Source: Nocardia arizonensis (GTDB lineage: Bacteria > Actinomycetota > Actinomycetes > Mycobacteriales > Mycobacteriaceae). Taken from it: a stretch of DNA of 64,000 bases. Where the stretch lies: contig NZ_LGYZ01000065.1 of NCBI RefSeq assembly GCF_001310275.1, forward strand, positions 1 through 64,000, read 5' to 3'. The position numbers and the translations under genes are program-made. The first letter of the stretch is position 1. Every line of letters begins with the position of its first letter. Below the pieces are notes generated by a model. It saw nothing but the letters and a program-made list of their open reading frames with translations. It ran no database searches and had not been told where the DNA came from. Shown one piece after another: positions 19,423 to 27,530 of the stretch.

Positions 19423-20307
19423 ATGGGGGTCTCCGCAGGAACAGCGCTGGTCACCGCGCTCGGCGAGGATGTCGATCGGCTGCTGGCCGCCGAGCCCGAG
19501 GTGCGTGCGGACGCCTACGATTCCGTGCACCAGATGCGGGTGGCGACCCGGCGGCTGCGCAGTGTGCTGCGCTCCTACCGGACGCTGCTGCGCAAGGAGC
19601 CGGTCGCCGAGATGAACGACGAGCTGAAATGGCTGGGCGAACTGCTCGGTGTGGCGCGCGACGCCGAGGTGCGCGCGGATCGTTTCGCCGGTCTGCTCAC
19701 CGATCGGCTGCCTGCGCGGACTCCCGCCGCGGAGGTCGAGGCGGCCACCGCGCGGCTGGTCACCGCGGAACGGTCACGGTACGAATCCGCGCACGCCGCC
19801 ATCCTGGCCGCCCTCGACGACAAGCGCTACCGCACCCTGCGCGACCGGCTCGTCCGCTGGCGCACCGACCCACCGCTGCGCGCCGCCCGCGCCGCGGTGC
19901 CCGCCGTCGACTTCTTCGCCGTGGTGCTCACCCGAGATCAGGAGCGAGTCGAGGCGCTGGTGCGCGCCGAGCCGACCGTCTCCCCCGCCGACCGGGTCGA
20001 ATTGCTGCACGACATCCGCAAGAGCGCCAAGCGGCTGCGTTACTCCTGTGAGGCCGCCGAGGCCGTACTCGCCGAAGACGCGAGAACGCCCGGCACACGC
20101 GCCAAACGACTCCAGACGGTGCTCGGCGATCACCGTGACGCCGTCGAATCCCGCGAGGTCATCCTCCAACGGTCCAGCGAAGCGGCGGCAGCGGGCGAAC
20201 CGACTGGCGTCTACGACCGCCTCGCCGAGGCCGAACAGGTCGCGGCCGAACACCAACTCGACCGTTACGCGGCGGCGGCCGAGGCACTCTCGACAACGCG
20301 GGCCTAG
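19423..20307 (+). CDS. CHAD domain protein
   Basis: A 294-residue all-helical protein made almost entirely of one CHAD domain. The hallmark conserved His and basic residues appear as VHQMRVATRRLRSVLRSY near the N-terminus and HDIRKSAKRLRYSCE in the second half. CHAD domains bind polyphosphate through these positive patches. In M. tuberculosis the gene at this syntenic place (Rv2226) is, as I recall, longer and may include a CYTH triphosphate-tunnel domain; no CYTH part is present here. It is likely co-transcribed with pip (4-base gap). Confidence 0.9.
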   Translation: MGVSAGTALVTALGEDVDRLLAAEPEVRADAYDSVHQMRVATRRLRSVLRSYRTLLRKEPVAEMNDELKWLGELLGVARDAEVRADRFAGLLTDRLPARTPAAEVEAATARLVTAERSRYESAHAAILAALDDKRYRTLRDRLVRWRTDPPLRAARAAVPAVDFFAVVLTRDQERVEALVRAEPTVSPADRVELLHDIRKSAKRLRYSCEAAEAVLAEDARTPGTRAKRLQTVLGDHRDAVESREVILQRSSEAAAAGEPTGVYDRLAEAEQVAAEHQLDRYAAAAEALSTTRA

Positions 20308-20585
20308 CGCGAGCACGCCGGGAGCCCGATCCTGCGCGCGACGGGGTCGGCGGCGACCAACCGCACCCGCACGGACCGGCGCCGGCGGATTCGCCACGAA
20401 TATCTCGGCCGGGCGGTGGGCGTGAAGGCGATACCGGTGCGATCGATCCGGCCGCCCGCGAACGCGTCGAACGCATCGCGGGCTTCCGCGGTGGCCTCGG
20501 CCGGATAGGCCGAGGCCGAGCCGAGTTCGGATCTGGTGGCGAGGAAGTCCACCGATGCCGAGACGATCCGCCGGCGCGGTCGCAC
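20304..20585 (-). CDS. Hypothetical 93-residue protein
   Basis: An open frame from GTG 20585 to TAG at 20304, with strong G/C bias in third codon positions, as expected for a real gene here. It overlaps the CHAD stop by 4 bases on the opposite strand. The N-terminal half is acidic/Ala-rich (VDFLATRSELGSASAYPAEA); the C-terminal half is very basic (RRRRSVRVRLVAAD). No family recognised and no clear ribosome binding site. It begins just downstream of the secreted protein gene on the same strand. Confidence 0.4.
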   Translation of the reverse strand: MRPRRRIVSASVDFLATRSELGSASAYPAEATAEARDAFDAFAGGRIDRTGIAFTPTARPRYSWRIRRRRSVRVRLVAADPVARRIGLPACSR

Positions 20586-20588
20586 GCG

Positions 20589-20921
20589 CTACTGCAACGC
20601 CAGCATGGTGCCGTTCAGCTCGTTGAACGGACCGAAGACGGTGAAGGTGACCCGCCCGGTCGGGTAATTCGACGACAGCGCCGCCGCCGAATCCAGCGCC
20701 TGGCCGAACGACGCCGCCGACGGGTGCGGAAGACCGGCGATAGCCTGACCGATATGGGACTGATGCACCCATTGGGTATCGGCAGGGCTCAGGTCGACCT
20801 GCACACCACCCGGCAGCGGGGTCACCGCGACCGCGCCGGCGGATCCGGCGCCAAGCGTGGCGAAAACCGATGCGGCCCCGGCGATCAGAGCGCCGGCGAC
20901 CAGAGAACGAACTACCCGCAT
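20589..20921 (-). CDS. Small secreted protein
   Basis: The start at ATG 20921 gives 110 residues and places a classic signal peptide at the N-terminus (MRVVRSLVAGALIAGAASVF, cleavage likely after SAGA). An upstream start at 20978 would put polar residues before it. The mature part of about 80 residues (AVTPLPGGVQVDLSPADTQW onward) has no Cys and no known motif. It is exported, function unknown; the sequence type is common in Nocardia-like genomes. Confidence 0.75.
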   Translation of the reverse strand: MRVVRSLVAGALIAGAASVFATLGAGSAGAVAVTPLPGGVQVDLSPADTQWVHQSHIGQAIAGLPHPSAASFGQALDSAAALSSNYPTGRVTFTVFGPFNELNGTMLALQ

Positions 20922-21173
20922 AGAGTTGAGACCTGCTTCCGCGATCGATGAACGAGAAGACCCGCCGCTGCGCTGCAACGAGTCTTGCCAACGGCGACCA
21001 CTCTATGACGTCGATCACGTTCTAGGCCAGTTCGCGGGGCAATTCGCGCGCCGACCCGCCCGGCTCCGGCGCGCCGCGCGCGGCTGCTACCGTTCCCGGT
21101 CGGGGCGGGCCACGGTTCACCGACGAACGCTCCGAAGTAACCCGTACGTCGAACAATTGGGAGTACCGCACTG

Positions 21174-21266
21174 ATGTCATCGATCATCTTCGACTACCTG
21201 ACGCCGTTGCTCGGTCCCGAGCAGGCCGCTTACTGGGCTCAGGTATTCCTGATCGAACCGGTCTGA
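21174..21266 (+). CDS. Possible 30-residue microprotein
   Basis: ATG 21174 opens 30 codons encoding a partly hydrophobic, acidic peptide (MSSIIFDYLTPLLGPEQAAY and ten more residues). GGGAG lies about ten bases upstream, and a strong terminator hairpin follows 26 bases after the stop, giving a self-contained short transcription unit. No known family. It could instead be a small RNA with an incidental open frame. Confidence 0.4.
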   Translation: MSSIIFDYLTPLLGPEQAAYWAQVFLIEPV

Positions 21267-21291
21267 CCTCACAGTTTCGGTCCACACACTG

Positions 21292-21325
21292 GTCGCCTCC
21301 CGTTAACCTGACGGGAGGCGACTTT
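21292..21325 (+). terminator. Strong intrinsic terminator
   Basis: GTCGCCTCCCGT (21292-21303) and ACGGGAGGCGAC (21311-21322) form a perfect 12-bp stem with a 7-base loop, followed by TTT. It closes the short unit containing the 30-codon frame and lies 27 bases before the next lipoprotein start. Confidence 0.85.
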
Positions 21326-21351
21326 CGTCAGGCGCCGCTAGCATCCGCACC

Positions 21352-21747
21352 GTGACAAGAACTACCGCCGCTCTCGCGGCCAGTGCCACCGTGTTCGCGC
21401 TGCTCCTCGCCGGCTGCAATGACGACACCTCCAACTCCTCCTCGTCGGCATCCGGCGCCGCGTCCTCGGTAGCCAAGGCGGCGGGCGACGTCGCGCAGAT
21501 CGTCGACAGCACCAAGGCGGGCACCTTCGTGGTCAGCTTCAAGGCCGCTTTCCCCAAGCTGTCGCAGGGCCGCACCGACGCCCAGATCAGCACGATCCTC
21601 AACCAGACCTGCGCGGACATCAAGGCGGGCAAGGCCGAGGACGCGACCGTCACGGCGGTCGCCGCGCACGCCAAGAACGGCTCGGTCGAGGCGACCAAGG
21701 AAGAAGCGCAGGCCATCTACCAAATGGTCAAGTTGATGTGCGCGTAA
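21352..21747 (+). CDS. Small predicted lipoprotein
   Basis: A 131-residue protein from GTG 21352 with a signal peptide ending in the lipobox LLAGCN (Cys near residue 22). A Ser/Ala-rich linker follows, then a helical domain with two Cys (NQTCADI and the penultimate residue) that probably pair. This pattern, including a regular Ala/Lys/Asp-rich helical tail, resembles DUF732-like exported proteins, but I cannot assign it firmly. It is followed by an 11-bp hairpin. Confidence 0.75.
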   Translation: MTRTTAALAASATVFALLLAGCNDDTSNSSSSASGAASSVAKAAGDVAQIVDSTKAGTFVVSFKAAFPKLSQGRTDAQISTILNQTCADIKAGKAEDATVTAVAAHAKNGSVEATKEEAQAIYQMVKLMCA

Positions 21748-21758
21748 CGCGCGATATC

Positions 21759-21784
21759 GGCCGCTCGCCACGCGGCGAGCGGCC
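21759..21784. terminator. Hairpin between lipoprotein gene and rnpB
   Basis: GGCCGCTCGCC (21759-21769) pairs perfectly with GGCGAGCGGCC (21774-21784) around a 4-base loop. It lies 11 bases after the lipoprotein stop and 16 bases beyond the rnpB 3' end on the other strand, so it may end both transcripts. Confidence 0.75.
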
Positions 21785-21800
21785 GTCCTCGTTCGCGGGC

Positions 21801-22227
<427 letters not shown>

Positions 22228-22293
22228 GCGCACCCAGGGTACGCGATCGGGCAACCACCGATCCACACGCCCGCTACCGACCCAGTACGGTAA

Positions 22294-23187
22294 ATGTTCA
22301 TGGAACGTGTCGAGGTAGGTTTCACGTCGGGCGGGGAGCAATGCGCGGCGTGGCTTTATCCTCCCGACGGCGTCCCCAAGCCCCGTCCACTGGTGGTGAT
22401 GGGTCATGGTCTGGGGGGCACGCGGGAGATGGGATTGGACCGGTACGCACGCAGATTCGCGGCCGCCGGGATGGCCGTGCTGATCTTCGACTACCGGCAT
22501 TTCGGGGCGAGTCAGGGCACTCCGCGCCAGCTGCTGCACATCGCGCGCCAGCGCGAGGACTGGCGCAACGCCATCGCCTTCGCCCGCACCCTGCGCGGTA
22601 TCGACAAGACCCGGATCGCGTTGTGGGGCACATCCTTCGGCGGCGGCCACGTCCTGTCGGTGGCGCCGGAGGACGATTACATCGCGGCCGTGGTGGCGCA
22701 GGTGCCCTTCACCAGCGGATGGGCCTCCGGTATGGCCAAGGGGCCGGTCGGCCTGACCAAGGTCGTCACGATCGCGGCCGCCGACCTGCTGGTGGGGCCG
22801 CTGCGCCGGAAACCGGTGCGCATCAAGCTCGCCGGGCGCAAACGGGCGGCCGCGCTCATGAGTGCCTCCGATGTGCCCGAGGGCTACGGGCGCCTGGCCG
22901 AGGAGAGCGAGAGCTGGGAGCCGAAGGTGGCCGCGCGCATCGCCTTTCCCGCCTTCTTCGACGCACCGGGCCGCCGCGCGAAGGCTTTGAAGATGCCGGT
23001 GTTCTACGCCATCGCCGACCATGATTCGGTCGCGCCGCCGAAGCCGACGCTTCGGGCCGCCGAACGCACCAAACACGCTGTGGTGAAACGGTATCCGGTG
23101 GGTCATTTCGACCTGTACTTCGATGACGCGTTCGAGCAGGCGGTCTACGACCAGACCGAGTTCCTGGTCTCGGTGCTGCGCCCGTGA
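22294..23187 (+). CDS. Alpha/beta hydrolase
   Basis: A 297-residue protein (or 295 from the second Met) with MGHGLGGTREMGLDRYA (oxyanion), FDYRHFGAS, nucleophile GTSFGGGH, acid ADHDSVAP and His PVGHFDLY. It has no signal peptide. The layout is that of dienelactone hydrolase/peptidase S15-like cytoplasmic hydrolases often annotated only as alpha/beta hydrolase; the substrate cannot be deduced. It is divergent from rnpB, with 66 bases between them for both promoters. Confidence 0.88.
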   Translation: MFMERVEVGFTSGGEQCAAWLYPPDGVPKPRPLVVMGHGLGGTREMGLDRYARRFAAAGMAVLIFDYRHFGASQGTPRQLLHIARQREDWRNAIAFARTLRGIDKTRIALWGTSFGGGHVLSVAPEDDYIAAVVAQVPFTSGWASGMAKGPVGLTKVVTIAAADLLVGPLRRKPVRIKLAGRKRAAALMSASDVPEGYGRLAEESESWEPKVAARIAFPAFFDAPGRRAKALKMPVFYAIADHDSVAPPKPTLRAAERTKHAVVKRYPVGHFDLYFDDAFEQAVYDQTEFLVSVLRP

Positions 23188-23309
23188 CCGACCCGGCGGG
23201 ACCCGCGGCGCCGGGTCTGCGAGTGGATATCCCCCTCGACACCGCTCCTGAGATCAGGCGGCACATGTAATCTCGAATTGTCGATACCATCCGGCGGGAG
23301 GACATGGAC

Positions 23310-23696
23310 ATGGTGGACCCGGTATCGGTCGGAATCGCGGCGGCGGCGCTGCTGGCATCCAAATTCGGGGAGGAGCTCGCCCGTGGTGCGGGCGAGGGCG
23401 CGTTGACGGCGGTCAAGAGGCTGCGGGAGTTGGTCGCCGCGAAGTTCCGTGGGGATCGGGAAACCGAAAGCGCGATGGACACTCTCGACCAGGCTCCCAC
23501 GGAGGAAGCCCGCTCGCTGGTGACCAGGCGCATCGCCGATGCCGTTCGCGCGGATCCGGATTTCGGTGCCAGAGTCGAACAGCTGGTGCTGGTTGCGCGC
23601 CGGGACCCGGCGGTGGACACATTCACGGCCCAAGCGTTCGACAATGCCAAGCAGGTCAATATCCGAGGTGACAACCTCGGACCGATCACTATGTGA
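23310..23696 (+). CDS. Helical effector with C-terminal amyloid-signalling-like motif (Bell-like)
   Basis: A 128-residue protein. ATG 23310 is preferred over 23304 because GGGAGG then has an 8-base spacing. The N-terminus is a hydrophobic helix (VDPVSVGIAAAALLASKFGE), followed by amphipathic helices rich in Arg, Glu and Ala up to about residue 105. The last 14 residues, QVNIRGDNLGPITM, closely match a segment at the N-terminus of the next gene product. A membrane-active helical domain with a terminal motif repeated on a neighbour-encoded protein is the layout of bacterial amyloid-signalling (BASS/RHIM-like) effectors. I infer a cell-death or membrane-damage effector; that role is not proven. 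The next gene starts 7 bases after the stop. Confidence 0.7.
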   Translation: MVDPVSVGIAAAALLASKFGEELARGAGEGALTAVKRLRELVAAKFRGDRETESAMDTLDQAPTEEARSLVTRRIADAVRADPDFGARVEQLVLVARRDPAVDTFTAQAFDNAKQVNIRGDNLGPITM

Positions 23697-23703
23697 CGAC
23701 CCG

Positions 23704-24195
23704 ATGTTCAACTTTCGTCCCAATGCCTGGAACCGGAGCAGGCAGGTGAACATCGCCGGCCCCAACTACGCCCCCATCAACATGCCGCCGCCACCCCGGA
23801 ACGAGTACCAGGCGCAACGCGTTGCCGCATTGGCACAGACGTGGCGAGCCCTGTGCGCACTCGAGGAACGGCTTCGGCAGAGAATCACCGGGGAGGACGA
23901 CAGCGCGTACGACTACAGGCCGCATATCGCCGAGATCAACATGCTGTTGATCCGCAACCGACCGTTCCTCCTCGACGACGAGCTGCACTGGTCCAGGGTG
24001 CTGCTCAACTCGGCCGTGGAAATCGATCAAGCGGTCCGCAGCCCCCAGAACAGTGTCGACTCCGACTGGTGGCACACAACGGACATCCAGCCCGATTACC
24101 TGGTGGACATCTCGCGGACCATATGGGATCTACAGAAAGCTCATGAATGGCTGGCCCATAGATACGCGCAGGTCGTCAACGGTCAGCACCGATAG
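23704..24195 (+). CDS. Partner protein with N-terminal amyloid-signalling-like motif
   Basis: A 163-residue protein directly downstream of the Bell-like gene. Residues about 13-27 read RQVNIAGPNYAPINM; aligned to the end of the upstream protein, nine of fourteen positions are identical (Q, V, N, I, G, N, P, I, M). A Pro-rich linker (PPPPRNEY) follows, then a predicted helical domain (residues ~35-160) rich in Trp and acidic residues that I do not recognise. In known systems the partner carrying the matching motif at its N-terminus is a sensor (NLR/STAND or other) that seeds amyloid assembly of the effector. This one has no P-loop, so it would be an unusual small sensor or adaptor. Confidence 0.65.
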   Translation: MFNFRPNAWNRSRQVNIAGPNYAPINMPPPPRNEYQAQRVAALAQTWRALCALEERLRQRITGEDDSAYDYRPHIAEINMLLIRNRPFLLDDELHWSRVLLNSAVEIDQAVRSPQNSVDSDWWHTTDIQPDYLVDISRTIWDLQKAHEWLAHRYAQVVNGQHR

Positions 24196-24328
24196 CCGAC
24201 GCTCGCGGGTAGGGGGCTAGACTCCAGCGTTCGATTTTTCAGGCGGCGGTCGATTCCCTTACCGCACCGAGCAATTCCGTCCCCGTCGATGGCCGCGGCG
24301 CGCTCACGCCTGACAGGCGCGACCACAC

Positions 24329-24368
24329 CCGCTCACCGTCGCGACCGGTGGGAGGCGACGGTGAGCGG
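24329..24368 (-). terminator. Hairpin terminator of the secreted serine protease gene
   Basis: CCGCTCACCGTCGC (24329-24342) and GCGACGGTGAGCGG (24355-24368) form a perfect 14-bp stem with a 12-base loop, 11 bases beyond the protease stop codon on the minus strand. Confidence 0.75.
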
Positions 24369-24379
24369 TACGGATCGGG

Positions 24380-25084
24380 TCAGAGGGTGTGGAATCCCGC
24401 TCCGACGCCGCCCCTGGCGTTGACCGCGGCCAGGATGACGTCGATCGGCGCGAAGAAGGCGGGCGAGTGGATCGGGTTGGCGGCCGACGCACACGGCAGG
24501 TCGAAGCCGATACCCGCCAGGCCGGTGAGCCTGCCCTGGTTCATGCCGACCAGTTGATCACCGACCGTGACCGGGCCGCCGGAGTCACCGGGCTTGGAGC
24601 ACGCCTGGTTGACGGTGACCGAATCGTCCAGATTGCCCCAGACCACACCGCAGCCCGGTCCGCTGGTGCGGCCGTTGGAGCAGACCGTGGTGCCGGGTCC
24701 GGGCGGGGCGCCGATGCCGTTGATGGTGGTGGCGCCGACATTGCGGACCGGGGTGACCTTCTCGGGATCGAAGAGCAGGACCGCGAAATCCAGGCCCTCC
24801 CCGTTGTCGGAGTAGGCCACGACGCCTACGACGCCCGCCTCGAGCCCCTGCTCGGCGCCGAGGCGCGCACCGGTCGGCGCGCAGTGGCCCGCGGTGAGCC
24901 CGACGAGCCGACCCGCGCCGTCGTAGCCGATGGCGGTCAGCGAGCACGCGGAGTTGTTGTCGAAGACGATGCCGGAGCTACCTCCGAGCACGACCTTGGC
25001 GGGCGCGGCCTGCGCGACACCGGCCAGCGCCGCGCCGAGACCGGCGACGACGGCAGCCGCGGCCGCCAACCCTCTGAATTTCAC
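24380..25084 (-). CDS. Secreted chymotrypsin-like serine protease
   Basis: A 234-residue protein from GTG 25084, chosen because GGAGAG lies 8 bases upstream and the signal peptide then starts at the N-terminus (KFRGLAAAAAVVAGLGAALA, cleavage after AQA). The S1 triad is readable: His in TAGHCAP, Asp in GLDFAVLLF, Ser in KPGDSGGPV. Paired Cys (ACSL...GHC, VCSN...PGC, ACS...PCAS) would form disulfides as in streptogrisin-like enzymes. It lacks a long pro-region. It is exported; the substrate is unknown. A hairpin terminator follows. Confidence 0.9.
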   Translation of the reverse strand: MKFRGLAAAAAVVAGLGAALAGVAQAAPAKVVLGGSSGIVFDNNSACSLTAIGYDGAGRLVGLTAGHCAPTGARLGAEQGLEAGVVGVVAYSDNGEGLDFAVLLFDPEKVTPVRNVGATTINGIGAPPGPGTTVCSNGRTSGPGCGVVWGNLDDSVTVNQACSKPGDSGGPVTVGDQLVGMNQGRLTGLAGIGFDLPCASAANPIHSPAFFAPIDVILAAVNARGGVGAGFHTL

Positions 25085-25383
25085 TTCTACTACTCTCCTT
25101 TTCGAAAAACACAGGTCTGCAATCGAATTCGGCCGATCGCGGACCAATCACACCGTGGCGCGCCCGCCGCCACCGGATACGGTGACCGTGCGCGCGTGAG
25201 ACATCCGCAGCCGCGCTCTCCGCGAACGGCGGACCCACCGACCCCCGACTTCCGGTGAACAAGGGGATACCGGGATTCGAACGGGCGATGCCGGCCCGAC
25301 ACCCGGACGACTCGATCTCGAAATGTCCTACCCCACTTGATCTTCGACCGGCGGTTCACGATATTCCGGTTCCGCCGCCGCGG
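25085..25383. other. Intergenic stretch with a tRNA-like B-box but no convincing gene
   Basis: About 300 bases between the serine protease start and the end of the RNase H fusion gene. It must hold the protease promoter near its left end. On the minus strand around 25260-25330 there is a GTTCGAATCCCGG segment resembling a tRNA T-arm. GGGG and CCCC flank it about 70 bases apart, but the acceptor and T stems do not pair properly. No intact protein gene is supported. Confidence 0.4.
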
Positions 25384-26523
25384 TCAATTCCCAGCGACCG
25401 GTCGATTCAGATACGAGGTGTCGTTCACCAAGCGCACCGACGCACCGCCGTCGGGATAGAACTCCGCGATAGACAGCGACGCCAGATCCAGATGCAGACG
25501 GTACAGCAACGACGGCCCGACCCCCAGCGCCAGTTGCAGCAGCGTCTTGATCGGCGTCACATGACTCACCACCACCACGTTCGCCCCGGGATGCAGCGCC
25601 ACCAGGTCACGGCGCACCCCCTCCACCCGTTCGCGCACCTGGTCGAAGCTCTCCCCGCCGGGCGCGGCCACCGAGGAATCCCCCAGCCAGCGCGTGTGCA
25701 GATCGGGATCGCGTTCGGCGGCCTCGAGGAAGGTGAGCCCGTCCCATTCGCCGAAGTCGGTCTCGATGAGCCCGTCGAGCACCCGCACGTCCGCGCCGAG
25801 TGCCGCGCCCACCGCGCCCGCCGTCTCGCGCGTGCGGCCCAGCGGCGAACTCACCACGGCCGCGATGTCGCCCTTGTCGGCCAGCATGGCCGCGGCGCGC
25901 GCGGCCTGCTCGCGGCCGACCTCGGTGAGCGGCGGATTGCCCCGGCCCGAATACCGGCGCTGCACCGACAGCTCGGTCTGGCCGTGCCGCAACAGCAGCA
26001 GTCTGGTCGGGCGACCCTCGGCCCCGGTCCAGCCGGGCGCGGCGAGACTCGGCGCGAGCCTCGACGAGATGCCCTGTCCGGCGGCGCGGGCCGCGCGGAC
26101 CTCCTCGACCACGGGCGGGTCGTCCATGGCCTCGTTGGCCAGCCGGTCGGCGTGCGCGTTCCGCGCGCGCGGGATCCAGGTGAAGCGCACCCGGTCGAAA
26201 TCGGCGACCAGGGCGCGGGCCCGCTCGGCCAACGGCACCATCGCGGCGTGCTTGACCTTCCAGCGGCCCGTCATTTGCTCGACGACCAGTTTGGAATCCA
26301 TGCGCACGTCCACCTCGCGCGCACCGAGTTCGGCCGCCGCCTCGAGACCCGCGATCAGCCCGCGATACTCGGCGACATTGTTGGTCGCGACTCCGAGGAA
26401 TTCCCGGCGTTCGGCGAGCACTGCCGCGTGCTCGGCGTCGTAGACCACCGCACCGTATCCGGCCGGTCCCGGATTGCCCCGCGAGCCTCCGTCCGCCTCG
26501 ACGATCACGTGCTCGTTGCCCAC
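25384..26523 (-). CDS. Bifunctional RNase H1 / histidine-phosphatase (CobC-type) protein
   Basis: A 379-residue fusion matching Rv2228c of M. tuberculosis. Residues 1-~140 are type I RNase H with EADGGSRGNPGPAGYGAVV, NNVAEYRGLIAGLEAA, MDSKLVVEQMTG and a final RNAHADRLAN, giving the D-E-D-D metal site that cuts RNA in RNA-DNA hybrids. Residues ~170-379 are a histidine phosphatase with LLLLRHGQTELS (phospho-His), RYSGRGN and VVSHVTPIK; in mycobacteria this half acts as an alpha-ribazole (CobC) phosphatase. ATG 26523 gives MGNEHVIVEADGG. The zinc-ribbon gene lies upstream on the same strand. Confidence 0.95.
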   Translation of the reverse strand: MGNEHVIVEADGGSRGNPGPAGYGAVVYDAEHAAVLAERREFLGVATNNVAEYRGLIAGLEAAAELGAREVDVRMDSKLVVEQMTGRWKVKHAAMVPLAERARALVADFDRVRFTWIPRARNAHADRLANEAMDDPPVVEEVRAARAAGQGISSRLAPSLAAPGWTGAEGRPTRLLLLRHGQTELSVQRRYSGRGNPPLTEVGREQAARAAAMLADKGDIAAVVSSPLGRTRETAGAVGAALGADVRVLDGLIETDFGEWDGLTFLEAAERDPDLHTRWLGDSSVAAPGGESFDQVRERVEGVRRDLVALHPGANVVVVSHVTPIKTLLQLALGVGPSLLYRLHLDLASLSIAEFYPDGGASVRLVNDTSYLNRPVAGN

Positions 26524-26642
26524 TGCCCGAACTCCTCTTCCCGACTTCCGCGGGTCGAACGCGGCGCCACCGCGCCGCTCGACCCCGAGGTCAACCTATC
26601 GACCCGGCAGACCGAGGGAGACCGAAACGGCCCACATCGCGG

Positions 26643-27380
26643 TCACAGCCCCGATTCCTTGGTGCGCACCAGGACCGCCCCGCATTCGGGACAGCGGACG
26701 ACGACATCGGGAGCCGTCTTGGCGATGCGGGCGATCTCGCCGCGGTCCAGTTCGATCCGGCACGCGCCGCAGCGGCGGGCCTGGAGCAGCGCCGCGCCGA
26801 CACCGTGTTCGGCACGCTTGCGGTCGTAGATCGCGAGCAGTTCGTCGGGGAACAGCGCGACAAGTCCGGTGCGGTCGGTGTGGCAGCGGTTCTGCGCCAC
26901 CTCCAGATCAGCGAGCGCCTCGTCGCGGTGCCGCCGCGCGTCCTCGAGTTCCTCCTCGGTGCGGCTCAGCCGCGCGCCCGCGTGATCGTGGTCGGCCGAG
27001 GCAGCCTCGCGGCGCTCCATGACCTCGAGCAGTTCGTCCTCGAGCACCGAGCGCCGCCGCTCGAGGCTGCCGAGTTCGTGCTGGAGTTCGGAGAGCTGTT
27101 TGGCGTTCACCGATCCCGCCGTGAGCAGGCCACGATCGCGCTCCTCGCGTTTGCGCACCGCGTCGACCTCGCCCTCCAACTTCTTGATGTCGCGATCGAG
27201 GTCATCGATACGGATCTCCACCGCGACGGCGGCGTCCTTGTGCGCGTTGCGCTCCCCCTCCAAGCGCGCGACCTCCTGCTGCTCGGGCAGTACGGTCCGG
27301 CGATGGGCGATCCGCGTCAGCTCGGCGTCGACAGCGGCGAGCTGGAGCAGCTTGACCTGGATCGATGGTTCGACATTCAA
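26643..27380 (-). CDS. Coiled-coil zinc-ribbon protein (Rv2229c-like)
   Basis: A 245-residue protein if translation starts at TTG 27380, which has AGGAG 10 bases upstream and gives the same length as the mycobacterial homologue; an ATG start at 27455 adds an unrelated tail. About residues 10-190 form a long coiled coil (heptads rich in Glu, Leu, Arg). The C-terminus is a C4 zinc ribbon: RRCGACRIELDRG and VVRCPECGAVLVRT. The family resembles YbgI-linked CT398-like proteins; the function is not established, but linkage to Nif3 and RNase H genes is conserved. Confidence 0.9.
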   Translation of the reverse strand: MNVEPSIQVKLLQLAAVDAELTRIAHRRTVLPEQQEVARLEGERNAHKDAAVAVEIRIDDLDRDIKKLEGEVDAVRKREERDRGLLTAGSVNAKQLSELQHELGSLERRRSVLEDELLEVMERREAASADHDHAGARLSRTEEELEDARRHRDEALADLEVAQNRCHTDRTGLVALFPDELLAIYDRKRAEHGVGAALLQARRCGACRIELDRGEIARIAKTAPDVVVRCPECGAVLVRTKESGL

Positions 27381-27530
27381 CGCGGACAAACTCCTGAACA
27401 CTGTGGACGGATGGGAGGCAGCCGCACCCGCAGGGGTGCGGACACCGATCCTCAACCGTACCCCGCGGTGTGCCGGATGGACGGTGCGACCGCCCGACGC
27501 GGCCGGGGCACGTGTCGGGCATGCGATGGG

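Noticed and set aside
25250..25340. Possible complete tRNA on the minus strand
   Set aside because: The B-box fits but acceptor and T stems do not pair and no anticodon arm is clean; kept only as a low-interest finding.
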